Below are positions 36,669-47,195 of a DNA stretch of 64,000 nucleotides, one piece after another. A program made the translations under genes and the position numbers. The notes under the pieces were generated by a model. It was not told where the DNA came from, made no database searches, and saw only the letters and a program-made list of their open reading frames with translations. This stretch comes from Hexactinellida sp. DTS-2022 (taxonomy: Eukaryota > Porifera > Hexactinellida), in contig JAPNXP010000001.1 in NCBI GenBank assembly GCA_028753945.1, positions 13,320,501-13,384,500 of the forward strand, read 5' to 3'. Positions within the stretch are counted from its first letter, which is position 1, and the number at the start of each line of letters is the position of its first letter.

Positions 36669-37814
36669 TTTATTAAATAAATATGAAAATAGAGAAAGTA
36701 CAGATAACAGAGTAGCTATACGAGTATTGGAATATAAGAGAGTCCATGGTTAGTGGTTAGCCTATACTGAGTATACAACAGCAGATAGCTGCACAGCCTA
36801 CAGATGCGTATCTGCTATAGAGATACGTCTCTTTGAGAACGCCTCTGCCTGAGAGCCCTCGGACCGAGTGTAGGAGTCCCCCTCTCCCTCCCCTGCCTCC
36901 AGCGTGTACAGGAGATCCTCAATCTCCGGGTCCTCCGAGTGCACAGCGCTGCTAGCCGCAACCTCAGAGGGAGGGTAGCTGTCCCCGACAACCGAGGAGG
37001 CAAATGGAATGCTGGGGTTCGCGTATATCTTATCTTCCATGTAGCTAGGCGGCCCCATAGCCTGGGAGACATCGACATTCATTGGAGAGACAGGGGTCAG
37101 AGCGGTGTTCATCTCACTCACGTCTTCCTGTGGGTAATACGACTTCTTGCGGGCCACAACGAATATGTACACAACGCTCACTCCATACACAACCACAATA
37201 TACACAGCTAGCGCTACCTGTGCCAGCATGGCTGCTATTAGGATGTACAGCGGTCCCGCTATAAGGTGGATAGCAGAGAAGAGCCATGCTACGCCTATCA
37301 ACAGGAACAGCAGGAGCAGCTTGAATATCTCTCTGGTATTCTGAGAGGTGAAATATATGTCGTCATACTTGAGATCCTCGTTACTGGAGGTGCCAGTCTA
37401 CAGGAACAGCAAGCAAACACCGACTATAGAGAGAGCCAACAGGCCTACGATAGGAATAACAGTTGTGACTATGGATACCGACAAAAGAGGGATAAAGCAT
37501 AGGTCCCCGTTAGCATGCACATCTCCATACACCAGTGCCCATTCATGTCCCTGTACGAACCGAACTATCAACAGAGTCAGTAGCACTACAATCCCTGGAG
37601 TCAACCATGCAAAGATACACAGGTGTGTATATACAGCTAGGGATACCAGTGGTATGAACCCTCTCCCAGCAAGAAGACTGAGTCTGACATACGACTGGTC
37701 TCGTGTGGAGGGACACACGGACAGTACGGTATAGGTAACATGGTATCCACGGCATACCATGGTTGTCAGGTTACCCTCCTGATGAGCCCTGATATGTGAG
37801 AATACCGCTCTCAT
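36669..37814 (-). pseudogene. 7TM receptor (GPCR) C-terminal part, copy B
   Basis: This is the duplicate of the minus-strand 7TM sequence at 5623-6727 and is better kept. From TM4 to the C-terminus one frame runs from 37814 to 36798 with a single TAG at 37398-37400 in the TM5-TM6 loop, where copy A implies a leucine codon. TM6 reads IGVAWLFSAIHLIAG. The tail keeps PPSY and ends SIADTHL. A minus-strand AATAAA lies at 36669-36674. TGTAG could instead be a splice acceptor, but the reading frame continues across it and copy A shows TTG, so a nonsense change is more likely. TM1-TM3 were not found nearby, so the gene is incomplete in any case. Secretin/adhesion class is a guess from TM6. Confidence 0.65.
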
Positions 37815-37954
37815 CGCATCCTATGCGTTGGGACCACAGGCTACAGTCTGCGAATGTGGTACTATGGTTACAGTGAAATATGATAAATGCACTATTCCTA
37901 TAATTAGTTACATTTTGCATCTATTTATATAGTAAGATTGTTTAATGGCTCTGT

Positions 37955-39180
37955 CACAAATATTCTCCGTATGTTTTTGGTTCGGTCGGACCAAAAACAA
38001 CACGAACCAAATATTTCCTGACAGACCCAAGCTTGCTGGAAGGCTCTAAGCACGGTCTCCGTTTTGATCTTTGAGTGGTTGTAATTCTACATACCGAGTA
38101 AACATGTCTACAGTCAGTAGCACGTATCTATAACCATTGTCAGGACTGTCAATATCCATTGTAATCGCTTAGCGCGCGGGTCATATGCGGGACCCGCACC
38201 CGCCCCGCATCTATTAGTAATTGACCCGCACCCGCCCCGCAAATCCGACAATATAACAAATGAACCCGCACCAACCCGCAACTAACACACATTAACCCGC
38301 GCTAACCCGCACCAACCGGCACCAAAACTCGTTGACCAGTATTATCGCTAGGATTATATAATAGGGTGTAAACACTCGGAGCACAATGCGGGCACAAAAA
38401 TATTTACATCATTAAGGAATAAAGAAGACGGAAATATGTTTTGGGCGGAAATTTGAACATAGAATTACGTGTTTATTATTCGGGAATACGAAATAATTCA
38501 CCGTACAATTTGTTCGATCGCAAGACTTCTGCCATCTTAAGATTATATTGATCTTTAATTTTGTTTAGGAACTATAGAGGGGTACATTGTTACAATTAGT
38601 GGACACTGCACTCCCAAATAATCCTTAGCGAGAACTCTTGCGAAACCCGCGCTGACCCGCATCAACCCGCAACAACCCGCAGTAAGAATCTCTGACCCGC
38701 ACCCGCCCCGCATTACGATTCCGTGACCCGCACCCGACCCGCCACGCAAATATTCTGATTCTTTGACCCGCAAGAACCCGCGGGTTGCGGGTCCCGCAAC
38801 CCGCATTTATTAACCCGCCCCGCGCAGTGCTCTAATAGGTACGCGACCGAATTACTTTCCTTTTAACTTTCTGGCAAAAGATACAACCGCGGCAAAACGC
38901 CTGGACTTCGTGTCTCATTCGTGGCCAAAAGTAGTTTCTCCTTAATGCTCTTAGTGTCTCGGCTTGGTCCAGGTGATGCTGCGTATTGGTGACGTCATCG
39001 CTTCCTGGCGAAGATGCTTGAGGGTCACTATGCGGCCTCCGAAAGTAGGTTCTCCTCGACGAATTGAAGTTTGTGAGAAACTCTCCTCAGCTGTCCGCTA
39101 CACACTCGTCCCACTCTAGGAATTCTGACTGCTCTCTTGATAATTGGGTATTCCATCTGCTCTCCAGCCATTAAACCGTC
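37955..39180 (-). mobile_element. Ty3/Gypsy fossil fragments, unit B
   Basis: Integrase-core sequence (motifs RYVELQPLKD and TVDMFTRYVE on the minus strand) and a short neighbouring pol segment match unit A of the same family. It is broken, much shorter than in unit A, and split by a nested element at about 38171-38832. It looks as old as the unit A fossil. Confidence 0.7.
38171..38832. mobile_element. GC-rich inverted-repeat element, hAT-like
   Basis: About 660 bp, strikingly rich in GACCCGCACCCGCC-type motifs against the AT-rich surround. The ends are imperfect inverses (GCGCGGGTC... and ...AACCCGCCCCGCGCAGTGCT). A fragment of the same element lies inverted in the core of the long-TIR element (about 18613-18715). 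Confidence 0.65.
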
Positions 39181-39194
39181 TTACTATATAAATA

Positions 39195-39480
39195 GATGCA
39201 TGTGTTATGAGATGATGCCACGATCTAGTATGAGGCTAGTCGCTGTTCCGACCCCATCCCACACTAGGGATGTTATGTGAGTGGTTTCGTCCCATTGCAG
39301 GGACTCATCAGGAGGGTAACCCTCGACCCTCCGCACTGCCGGCTGTGCCTCTCCGAGGTCCACGCACTGCCCATGTGTCACTCATGGGTTACCAGCCCTA
39401 CTCCCAGGCTTGCAGCCTCCGACCCATAGGCAGAGTGCCTCGTACTGCCATCCTACATAGGCTATCCAACTGAATGATAA
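39195..39480. other. GC-richer conserved block, unit B copy
   Basis: This is the partner of 11135-11440 and about 95% alike. An open frame of 67 codons (39270-39473) is shifted by an indel in the other copy. Unassigned. Confidence 0.4.
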
Positions 39481-41115
39481 AACTGATGATATAATTTTCC
39501 TTGACTAATAAGTACTTACATTCAGAGAGAAACATGGGTGTATTTCGCTGATCCGTCACACATGTGACCCATGAGCAGTGTTGATCTGCTCACAAAGTTT
39601 ATTATAAACCCTTCAAAGATTCATACAATGTTCATGCAATAAAACTCAGATGTATAATGTATTTAGCTATTTTTGACCCTGTCCAGGACTTTGGTAATTT
39701 TAACAAATTATTTTGAATGGATTTTATTAAAGTTGCATTTGTTTTCAGATCATTAACTATCCTATCTCAAGATATTTAGTAGACTCACTTCAGAATGAAT
39801 AAATAAGCAAACAATCCTGAGCGCAATAGTTGAGAGATACTCGATACATACCGTATATACTCTAATAATAGCCCGTATTCGAATAATCGCCTACCTCCAA
39901 TAATAGCCCCCCTAAATTAGCAAATACAAATTAACTACCGGTACCCTGAGTAAATTTCTTTATCTAATATTAGTCGCAATACGATTATCAACCGACTATA
40001 CTAAATAAATTGTATCAACATGTGATATTCTCGAAAAGTCACAAAAAATATTGGTCATAAAATGGCCTAAAAACAATAATCGCCTAGGATACTATTCGAA
40101 TAAATACGGTTGTCAATGCAGAATGAGAAATCTATCTGATTTTGAGCGATATGTATCAAAATCAATCTAGACGCACATAAAGTTTGCCTATATTAAAACC
40201 TAAGAATGAACATCAAGAACCGTCGATACTTGTTGAATCTTCCATAATTTAATTAATCACATACTAAATATTTTATGCAGTGAAAGGGAACAAAACAATG
40301 TACTACATATTGACAAGTATTCATATTAACCTTTTATTTGATCGTTTTAATTGCTAAGTTGAAAAATAATGGATAATTGCAATAATTGTGTGTCCTCAAA
40401 TTCTGGAAATGAACACACGAACTATACAAAAATTAAAAATCCAGTCATTTGACGTCAAAATTGTGATAATTATATATATAAAGTGGCCGAATAAAACGAT
40501 TATGGGTCAATTTTCTTTGCTTCGTCACCCCCATGTAAGATCTCCAGAAGAGTCAAAGTGGTAATTTAGGTCTATTACCGAGATTTACATGGAGACATAC
40601 TACATAGCGAGTTAAAAGGTTATTGCATGTATATAGGATGAGATATGCCTCAAATCCCTTAAAAAATAGTTTAAAGAAGGGACCTCCCATGGTGACAAAT
40701 GACGTAAGAATCTTCAAAAGGTTATTACATTAAAAGTATAGTCCCGATTGAGTTGAAATTTTCAGTGCAGCTACAACTTATTGCATACTGTTCAAAAATA
40801 CTCTTATCTCAATTTATGAAATGTTCAGAGAGGGGCCTTAATTTTTCAAAATGATTGCCGGAGGCCCTTTGAATTTGTCGCTATAAAAAAGTTTGCCCAA
40901 ACTTTCCAGAGCGGCATGGGAGCTTAAATCGCGAGTTATATCCTAAAGTATCAGAATCAGGCATAAAACTTAACTAGCCAGAGGTTGGTCACGGAACCTT
41001 CATTTTTGACCCTACTATAGAGCGACATATCAGATTCAGATCTGCAATTGATCAATGTTAGTTCGGAATAATTAAATACTATTACAAGCATTTGGTGAAT
41101 AAATGCGGCCTAGCT
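39481..41115. other. Spacer, partly unique to unit B
   Basis: 39481-40370 is colinear with unit A. About 40380-41020 replaces a different 300 bp of unit A and has weakly inverted ends (ATGGGTCAATTTTC near 40502; TTTTTGACCCTAC near 41015), perhaps an element. No gene is seen. Confidence 0.45.
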
Positions 41116-41445
41116 TCATAGGCGTCAAGTTTTGGAAAATATAATCAAAGATGGGGGGGGGCACTTGGGGGGGTCTAGGGGGGCCACTGGGATCTTTACT
41201 AAATATTTCCAGATTTGTTTCTACAGAAACAAAATCAGGATATATTGAGTAACAAACGTGATTCTCATCCTCTATCATCCCTTAGTCGATCAAAAGGACC
41301 ACTTTCATATAAAAATTAAATCGACCGACAGGTCCGGGTGTTGCTCCCAGTAACCCCCAGTGTCCCCAGCACCCCCACAATCAGCAATTTGGGGGGGGGG
41401 CTGGCCCCCCCAGCCCCCCCCAAAACCCCAAACTTGGCGCCTATG
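41116..41445. mobile_element. 330-bp hAT-like MITE, absent from unit A
   Basis: The ends CATAGGCGTCAAGTTT and AAACTTGGCGCCTATG are inverted. The 8-bp duplication CCTAGCTT lies at 41108-41115 and 41446-41453. Unit A near 12795 (GCGGCCTATCTTGATGG) has no insert. Long G and C runs occur inside. Confidence 0.88.
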
Positions 41446-41822
41446 CCTAGCTTGAAAGATTGGGAATTAGAAAAGCCCCTTTCATAACCTGACAAACTGG
41501 GATGTGTAACATATTTGTCCTTGAATTAGTTGATTGCACACATCTGACCTGACCTGACATCAAATTGAATCGTTCCATTCTTTCTCAGGGAACAACTTAC
41601 CCAGGACAACAGTGAACAGTGTTTATGCTCACTTCCACAATTATAGTTTCCGACAGCGACGCTAGTTACTTTGTAACTCCGTTTCTGAGCTTTGAATTGA
41701 AGTATTTGCATTAGTTATTTTCTCATTACCACTTCATATTGACTGCACTACTCTCCATTGATTGGTAATTTGGTATGCAATATTTCATCACCGTTTGCAC
41801 AAGTTGTTACCTAAACTAAATA

Positions 41823-41979
41823 CAGTAGAATTCCGTTTGTACGAACACGATAAATTCGAATCTTTTCCTAATACTAACACTTTTTCAGTCCCCTTCAAAT
41901 TTTTCACTACAAACAAATTCCGGATAAGGCGAACATATTTTGACTGTCCCCTAATATTCGTAATAATGAGGTACTACTG
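41823..41979. mobile_element. 157-bp MITE, pogo/Tc1 type
   Basis: The left end CAGTAGAATTCCGTTTGTAC and the right end AATGAGGTACTACTG are imperfect inverses; the left is preceded by TA. It is related to the MITE at 3902. Confidence 0.6.
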
Positions 41980-42539
41980 ACTACTATACATTTTTATCGC
42001 TTGCTATCTTTTTGCTGTCTTTGTCATTGGCCTTCATCCAACTGGGTCTAATGAAATCTATTATAGTATGTAGCATGCGCGAGTGGATAAGTTACTAAAC
42101 AAAATTAACAACAGATGTATACCATTTAAAATAGTTATAAGAAAAGCTATCTTTAGTGCATTTCCTAATTTGTTATATTGAAAGCTTATAGCCAAAACTT
42201 ATATGCTCAAACAATGTATGGGAAGTAGTATATTTAGACTCAAACATGAATCTTTTAGGCAGACTAGACAGGAAGACGGTTCGTATTAGTGCCGTATCCG
42301 ATCTGACAAAGACAATGCAATGTATTGAATATTGATTTAGCCACAGTCAGAACACAGCTCGTATCTGTTCAATAGGCTAGAAATTAAACAGTTCTTTGCT
42401 TTAAATGTGCAATTTAATTGGCTCGGGGAAATGATTATCCGCATTTGTCGAATGCGGATAATCGAATTTGCATTATACACACAGTATACGTATATAAAAT
42501 AATAATAATAAGCTCTATTGTCTGAAATCTGTTGAATAT

Positions 42540-42910
42540 AACAACATATAACTGCTGGCAATGTCAGGAGTTATATAAGCATTTATTAGTTTGTTTATTG
42601 AAATATTACATTAGTTAACTTAATTATTAGCTCATCAACTCTCACTCTCAGAATACAATATATAAAGTACTGTCTGACTTTATTGATTATTATGGACACC
42701 TTATGAGAACAGTGAGTAGTTACAAGAAGTGACGCTAACTTTATATTGATGTTACTAAAAGAAAAGAAATTATTTAAGTTAATTAAGTCCACTTTGTAAT
42801 TTAACCTTTGGTTAAGTATATGGTTACAATGGAATATGCATAGAGACTTTCCTATAATTAGTCTCATATTGTATCTATCTATAAATAAGCTGATTTAGTG
42901 GCTCTATACT
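42540..42910 (+). promoter_or_regulatory. NLR-type promoter, module 1 upstream of NLR-C
   Basis: It corresponds to 14230-14590. The kB-like GAGACTTTCC is at 42843-42852, the TATA box TATAAATAAG at 42880-42889, and AGTGACGC near 42727. Confidence 0.65.
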
Positions 42911-43368
42911 ATTCTACTCAACTTATACTATATTTCAAAATAACATTATTCATTGAGCATATTTGTGTAAACTAACTCAGAAATACACTCTTTTCACAAT
43001 TCATTACTTTGTCAATTTACCAGGTTAGTATTCATGATTTTGTCAACTATCTGTTTTTTGTTCTTATCCTAATAACTGTTGCTAGGAAACGTATCCTTAA
43101 TTAAGAATCTCAAAAGAATTTATTGAATTCAGACATTTTTCAATTCTCTGCTAATTACAGTGAGTTGACTTGCTTATATTTTATAGAATTTCTAACGTAT
43201 CTATTCTAGAAACTTTACACTTAATCTAGACATAACCATTAAATATTCCATCCTTGATAATTCTATTTATTTAATGGAAAGTATTTATTTGTGTTTACTT
43301 GTGTTTATAGATCCTAACACGATTATAACAACACTATCATAATCATTCAATTGAAACTCAAATAACAA
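42910..43368 (+). other. Leader exons of NLR promoter module 1 (unit B)
   Basis: Candidate exons are about 42910-43023 (CAG|GTTAGT), 43086-43159 (ACA|GTGAGT) and 43311-43368 (CAA|GTAAGT), each after a conserved AG. No ATG is seen in the second and third exons. Confidence 0.58.
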
Positions 43369-43616
43369 GTAAGTTATTTTCTGTTAATTTCAAGTATTAA
43401 ATAATTCCCTACTCAGTAGACTCCGATTAATAGAGTCAGCAGTTTATAGGATACACAGCTTAATTGGGTATTCTGTCCTCAGACAAAAGTTACCCAATTT
43501 TCGGAATGAATGTATGTCTAAAAATTGTATAGGTATTAACTCTCATTAATAGCAAAGTACAAGTATTTGTCGTTCCAAATGTCCCCGCTGAAATGTATAA
43601 ACCTTTAATAATACAA

Positions 43617-43690
43617 GCTGCTCGTCCGCGCCACGCGTTCTTACATCTTACACACGGGCCTGCGGCCCTCGCTTGTATTGAACCGTTTGG
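43617..43690 (+). repeat. GC-rich hairpin cassette
   Basis: The cassette starts GCTGCTCGTCCGCGCCACGC and includes the perfect hairpin GGGCC-TGC-GGCCC. Related copies lie at about 5455, 15430, 36551 and 62175. Confidence 0.65.
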
Positions 43691-44089
43691 AATTATCTAT
43701 CAATGACTAGCTCATAATATCCGATAAATTCCGATTTACGGAAATCAATAATAAAATAGTCCAATTTAGGAAATATTATACCTTTGTCAGAATTTATCCA
43801 GATTATTCGACTTTGAGTTGATCAATATGAATTTTGCATTTAGGGATGAACAATTTTGAACCCAATTGTTGAGTTTGTCCCGATTAAGCGGAGTTTGTTC
43901 CGATTTACCAGTACAAAAAAAATACTAGCAATAATGACAGGTAAAAGTAAATTTTGATAGTTAAAGTTATAAAGAAACTATAATTAGCCCATATAAATAT
44001 GTTTGTACTATCCTAAAATTCCTATTGGCCGTAGTAACATGCATTCATTTGCATATTGGCTAAGGGAATTAAACTGTGTGGCTGACATC

Positions 44090-44425
44090 TGGTGAATATC
44101 AGGAGTCAAATTAGCATTTATTAGTTTTGTTTAAGACAATCTTTCATTTGTAAATTATTAACTCATCAACTCTCAGTATACAAAGTCTAAAGTACAGAAT
44201 TTATCGACCCTAAGAGAACATGGTAGTTACAAGTAGTGACGCTTGCTTTAAAATTATGTTACTGACATAAACTAATGTTGAAAGTTAATAAGTCTACTTT
44301 AATATTCAAACTTTGGTTAAGTATATGGTTACAATGGAATATGCATAGAGACTTTCCTATAAATAGTCTCATATTGCATCTATCTATAAATAAGCTGATT
44401 TAGTGGCTCTATACTATTCTACTCA
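44090..44425 (+). promoter_or_regulatory. NLR-type promoter, module 2 upstream of NLR-C (likely main promoter)
   Basis: It corresponds to 23140-23480. The kB-like GAGACTTTCC is at 44348-44357, TATAAATAAG at 44385-44394, and AGTGACGC near 44236. Confidence 0.68.
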
Positions 44426-44718
44426 ACTTATACTATTCATAATAAGAGTATTAATACTTGAAGAAACTTGTATAAACTCCGAAATTAACCTAATTTCTAT
44501 AATCAGTGATTTGTCAATTTATCAGGTATGTATTTAGTATTTGACAAACAATTTATTTTGTTAGTTTAATAATTTACGAGCCCTTCGGTCTCGGTCGCAT
44601 TGCGACAGATCGGTGCTACGCACCTCAAGATAACGGCCGCTGTGCGGCCTTACTCCTCACACTTTCTACCATGGGAAATGGTAGCAAGGGACGTTATGAT
44701 TTTGAATTTTCATTAATG

Positions 44719-45540
44719 TGTTTACCTATTTGTGTAAACAACAACAACAACAAATACTCATATTATAATTTTATAAATGCGAAATTCGTGTTCGCCATCC
44801 TTGTTTACCTATAATACCCGTTGAAAGCGAACTTCTGGTTTGATTTTGAATTTTCATTAATTTGTTTACCTTTTTGTGTAAACAACAACAACAAATATTC
44901 ACATTATAAATTTATAAACGCGAAATTCGAAATAAGCATACTTGTTTACCAATAATACCCGTTGAAAGCTAACTTTTGGTTTGATTAGAATTTCACTAAT
45001 TTGTTTACCTTTTTGTGTAAACAACAACAACAAATATTCATATTAGAAATTTATAAACGCGAAATTCGAAATCAGCATACTTGTTTACCTATTATACCCG
45101 TTGAAAGCAAACTTCTAGGTTGATTTTGAATTTTCAGTAATTTGTTTACCTTTTTGTGTAAACAACAACAACAAATATTCATATTATAAATTTATAAACG
45201 CGAAATTCGAAATCAGCATACTTGTTTACCTATAATACCCGTTGAAAGCTAACTTCTGGTTTGATTTTGAATTTTCACTAATTTGTTTACCTTTTTGTGT
45301 AAACAACAACAAATATTCATATTATAAATTTATAAACGCGAAATTCGAAATCAGCATACTTGTTTACCTATAATACCCGTTGGAAGCTAACTTCTAGGTT
45401 AATTTTGAATTTCATTAATTTGTTTACCTATTTTGTGTAAACAACAACAACAAATATTCATATTATAAATTTATAAATGCGAAATTCGTGTTCAGCATAC
45501 TTGTTTACCTATTATATCATTTGTTTACCAATTTTTACAT
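44719..45540 (+). repeat. ~140-bp satellite array 1
   Basis: About six copies of a unit containing GTGTAAACAACAACAACAAA, GCGAAATTCG, CATACTTGTTTACCTATAAT and CCCGTTGAAAGC. Confidence 0.88.
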
Positions 45541-45799
45541 TTGACAGTTAGTTTATATCTCATATATTAATGCGGTTTCTATTCCCCCATCACTTTAATA
45601 CAATCCGGACAAACAAACACACAAACACACACACACACACACACAACAATCGAGATTTAATAATATAGACGAGCCCTTCGGTCTCGGTCGCTTTGCGACG
45701 GATCGGTGCTACGCACCTCAAGTTAACGGCCGCTATGCGGCCTTACTCCTCACCCTTTCTACCATGGAAAAGGGAGTTATATACATCCATTTAGAAAAT

Positions 45800-47195
45800 T
45801 TCCATAGTTTTAACTTTTTTTTCATATTATAAATTTATAAATGCGAATTTCGTGGTAAGCACACTTGTTTACCTATTATACCTGTTGAAAGCTAACTTCT
45901 AGGTTGATTTTTATTTTTAATCAATTTGTTTACCTATTTTTGTAAACAACAACAACAAATATTAATATGAGAAATTTATAAACGCATAATTCGTGTTCGG
46001 CATACTTGTTTACCTATAATACCCGTTGGAAGCTAACTTCTAGGTTGATTTTGAATTTTAATTAATTTGTTTACCAATTTTGTGTAAACAACAACAACAA
46101 ATATTAATATGAGAAATTTATAAACGCGAAATTCGTGTTCGGCATACTTGTTTACCTATAATACCCGTTGGAAGCTAACTTCTAGGTTGATTTTGAATTT
46201 TAATTAATTTGTTTACCTATTTTTGTAAACAACAACAACAAATATTAATATGAGAAATTTATAAACGCATAATTCGTGTTCGGCATACTTGTTTACCTAT
46301 AATACCCGTTGGAAGCTAACTTCTAGGTTGATTTTGAATTTTAATTAATTTGTTTACCAATTTTGTGTAAACAACAACAACAAATATTAATATGAGAAAT
46401 TTATAAACGCGAAATTCGTGTTCGGCATACTTGTTTACCTATAATACCCGTTGGAAGCTAACTTCTAGGTTGATTTTGAATTTTAATTAATTTGTTTACC
46501 TATTTTTGTAAACAACAACAACAAATATTAATATGAGAATTTATAAACGCGAAATTCGTGTTCGGCATACTTGTTTACCTATAATCAGGGGCGTGCTGGC
46601 CATACAATCGATGCGAGATTCCCGCTCGGGCCCCCCTTTGGGAGCCGTCTTAGGGACCCCCTTGTGGGACCGCAGGCCCCCACTGCGATTACTTTCTGAA
46701 TGGAATCCCGCATGGGCCCCCCAACCCCAGCACGCCCCTGCCTATAATACCCGTTGGAAGCTAACTTCTAGGTTGATTTTGAATTTTAATTAATTTGTTT
46801 ACCTATTTTGTGTAAACAACAACAACAAATATTAATATGAGAAATTTATAAACGCGAAATTCGTGTTCGGCATACTTGTTTACCTATAATACCCGTTGGA
46901 AGCTAACTTCTAGGTTGATTTTGAATTTTAATTAATTTGTTTACCTATTTTGTGTAAACAACAACAACAAATATTCATATTATAAATTTATAAATGCGAA
47001 ATTCGTGTTCAGCATACTTGCTTACCTATAATATCCGTTGAAAGCAAACTTCTAGGTTGATTTTGAAATTTTCATTAATTTGTTTCTTATTTGTGTCAAC
47101 AACAACAATAAATAATCATACCGGTATTACAAATTTGTAAATGCGAAATTCGTGTTCAGCATACTTGTTTACCTATTATAATAACATTTGGAACT
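45800..47195 (+). repeat. ~140-bp satellite array 2
   Basis: About nine or ten copies of the same unit. Neighbouring copies around 45990-46560 alternate between two near-identical versions (GCATAATTCG and GCGAAATTCG), which points to growth by a ~280-bp dimer. Confidence 0.85.
46586..46740. mobile_element. 155-bp hAT-like MITE inside the satellite
   Basis: Perfect 14-bp TIRs CAGGGGCGTGCTGG and CCAGCACGCCCCTG are flanked by the 8-bp duplication CCTATAAT (46578-46585 and 46741-46748). It is GC-rich and looks young. Confidence 0.93.

Larger units (their letters stand above)
37914..39213. mobile_element. Region bounded by 35-bp inverted repeats, holding Gypsy remnants
   Basis: The left end (37914 on) starts TGCATCTATTTATATAGTAA and the right end (to 39213) is its inverse with two or three mismatches. 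The left repeat overlaps a relative of the NLR promoter. Inside lie a Gypsy integrase remnant, a nested GC-rich element and another Gypsy remnant. In unit A only the left repeat is present. Confidence 0.5.

Noticed and set aside
46533-46793. 86-codon frame in the satellite array
   Set aside because: It is made of satellite units and a GC-rich hAT-like MITE, not a gene.
44719-47195. Regular ~140-bp repeats considered as a CRISPR-like array
   Set aside because: The whole unit is repeated without unique spacers, and the context is eukaryotic: a satellite array.
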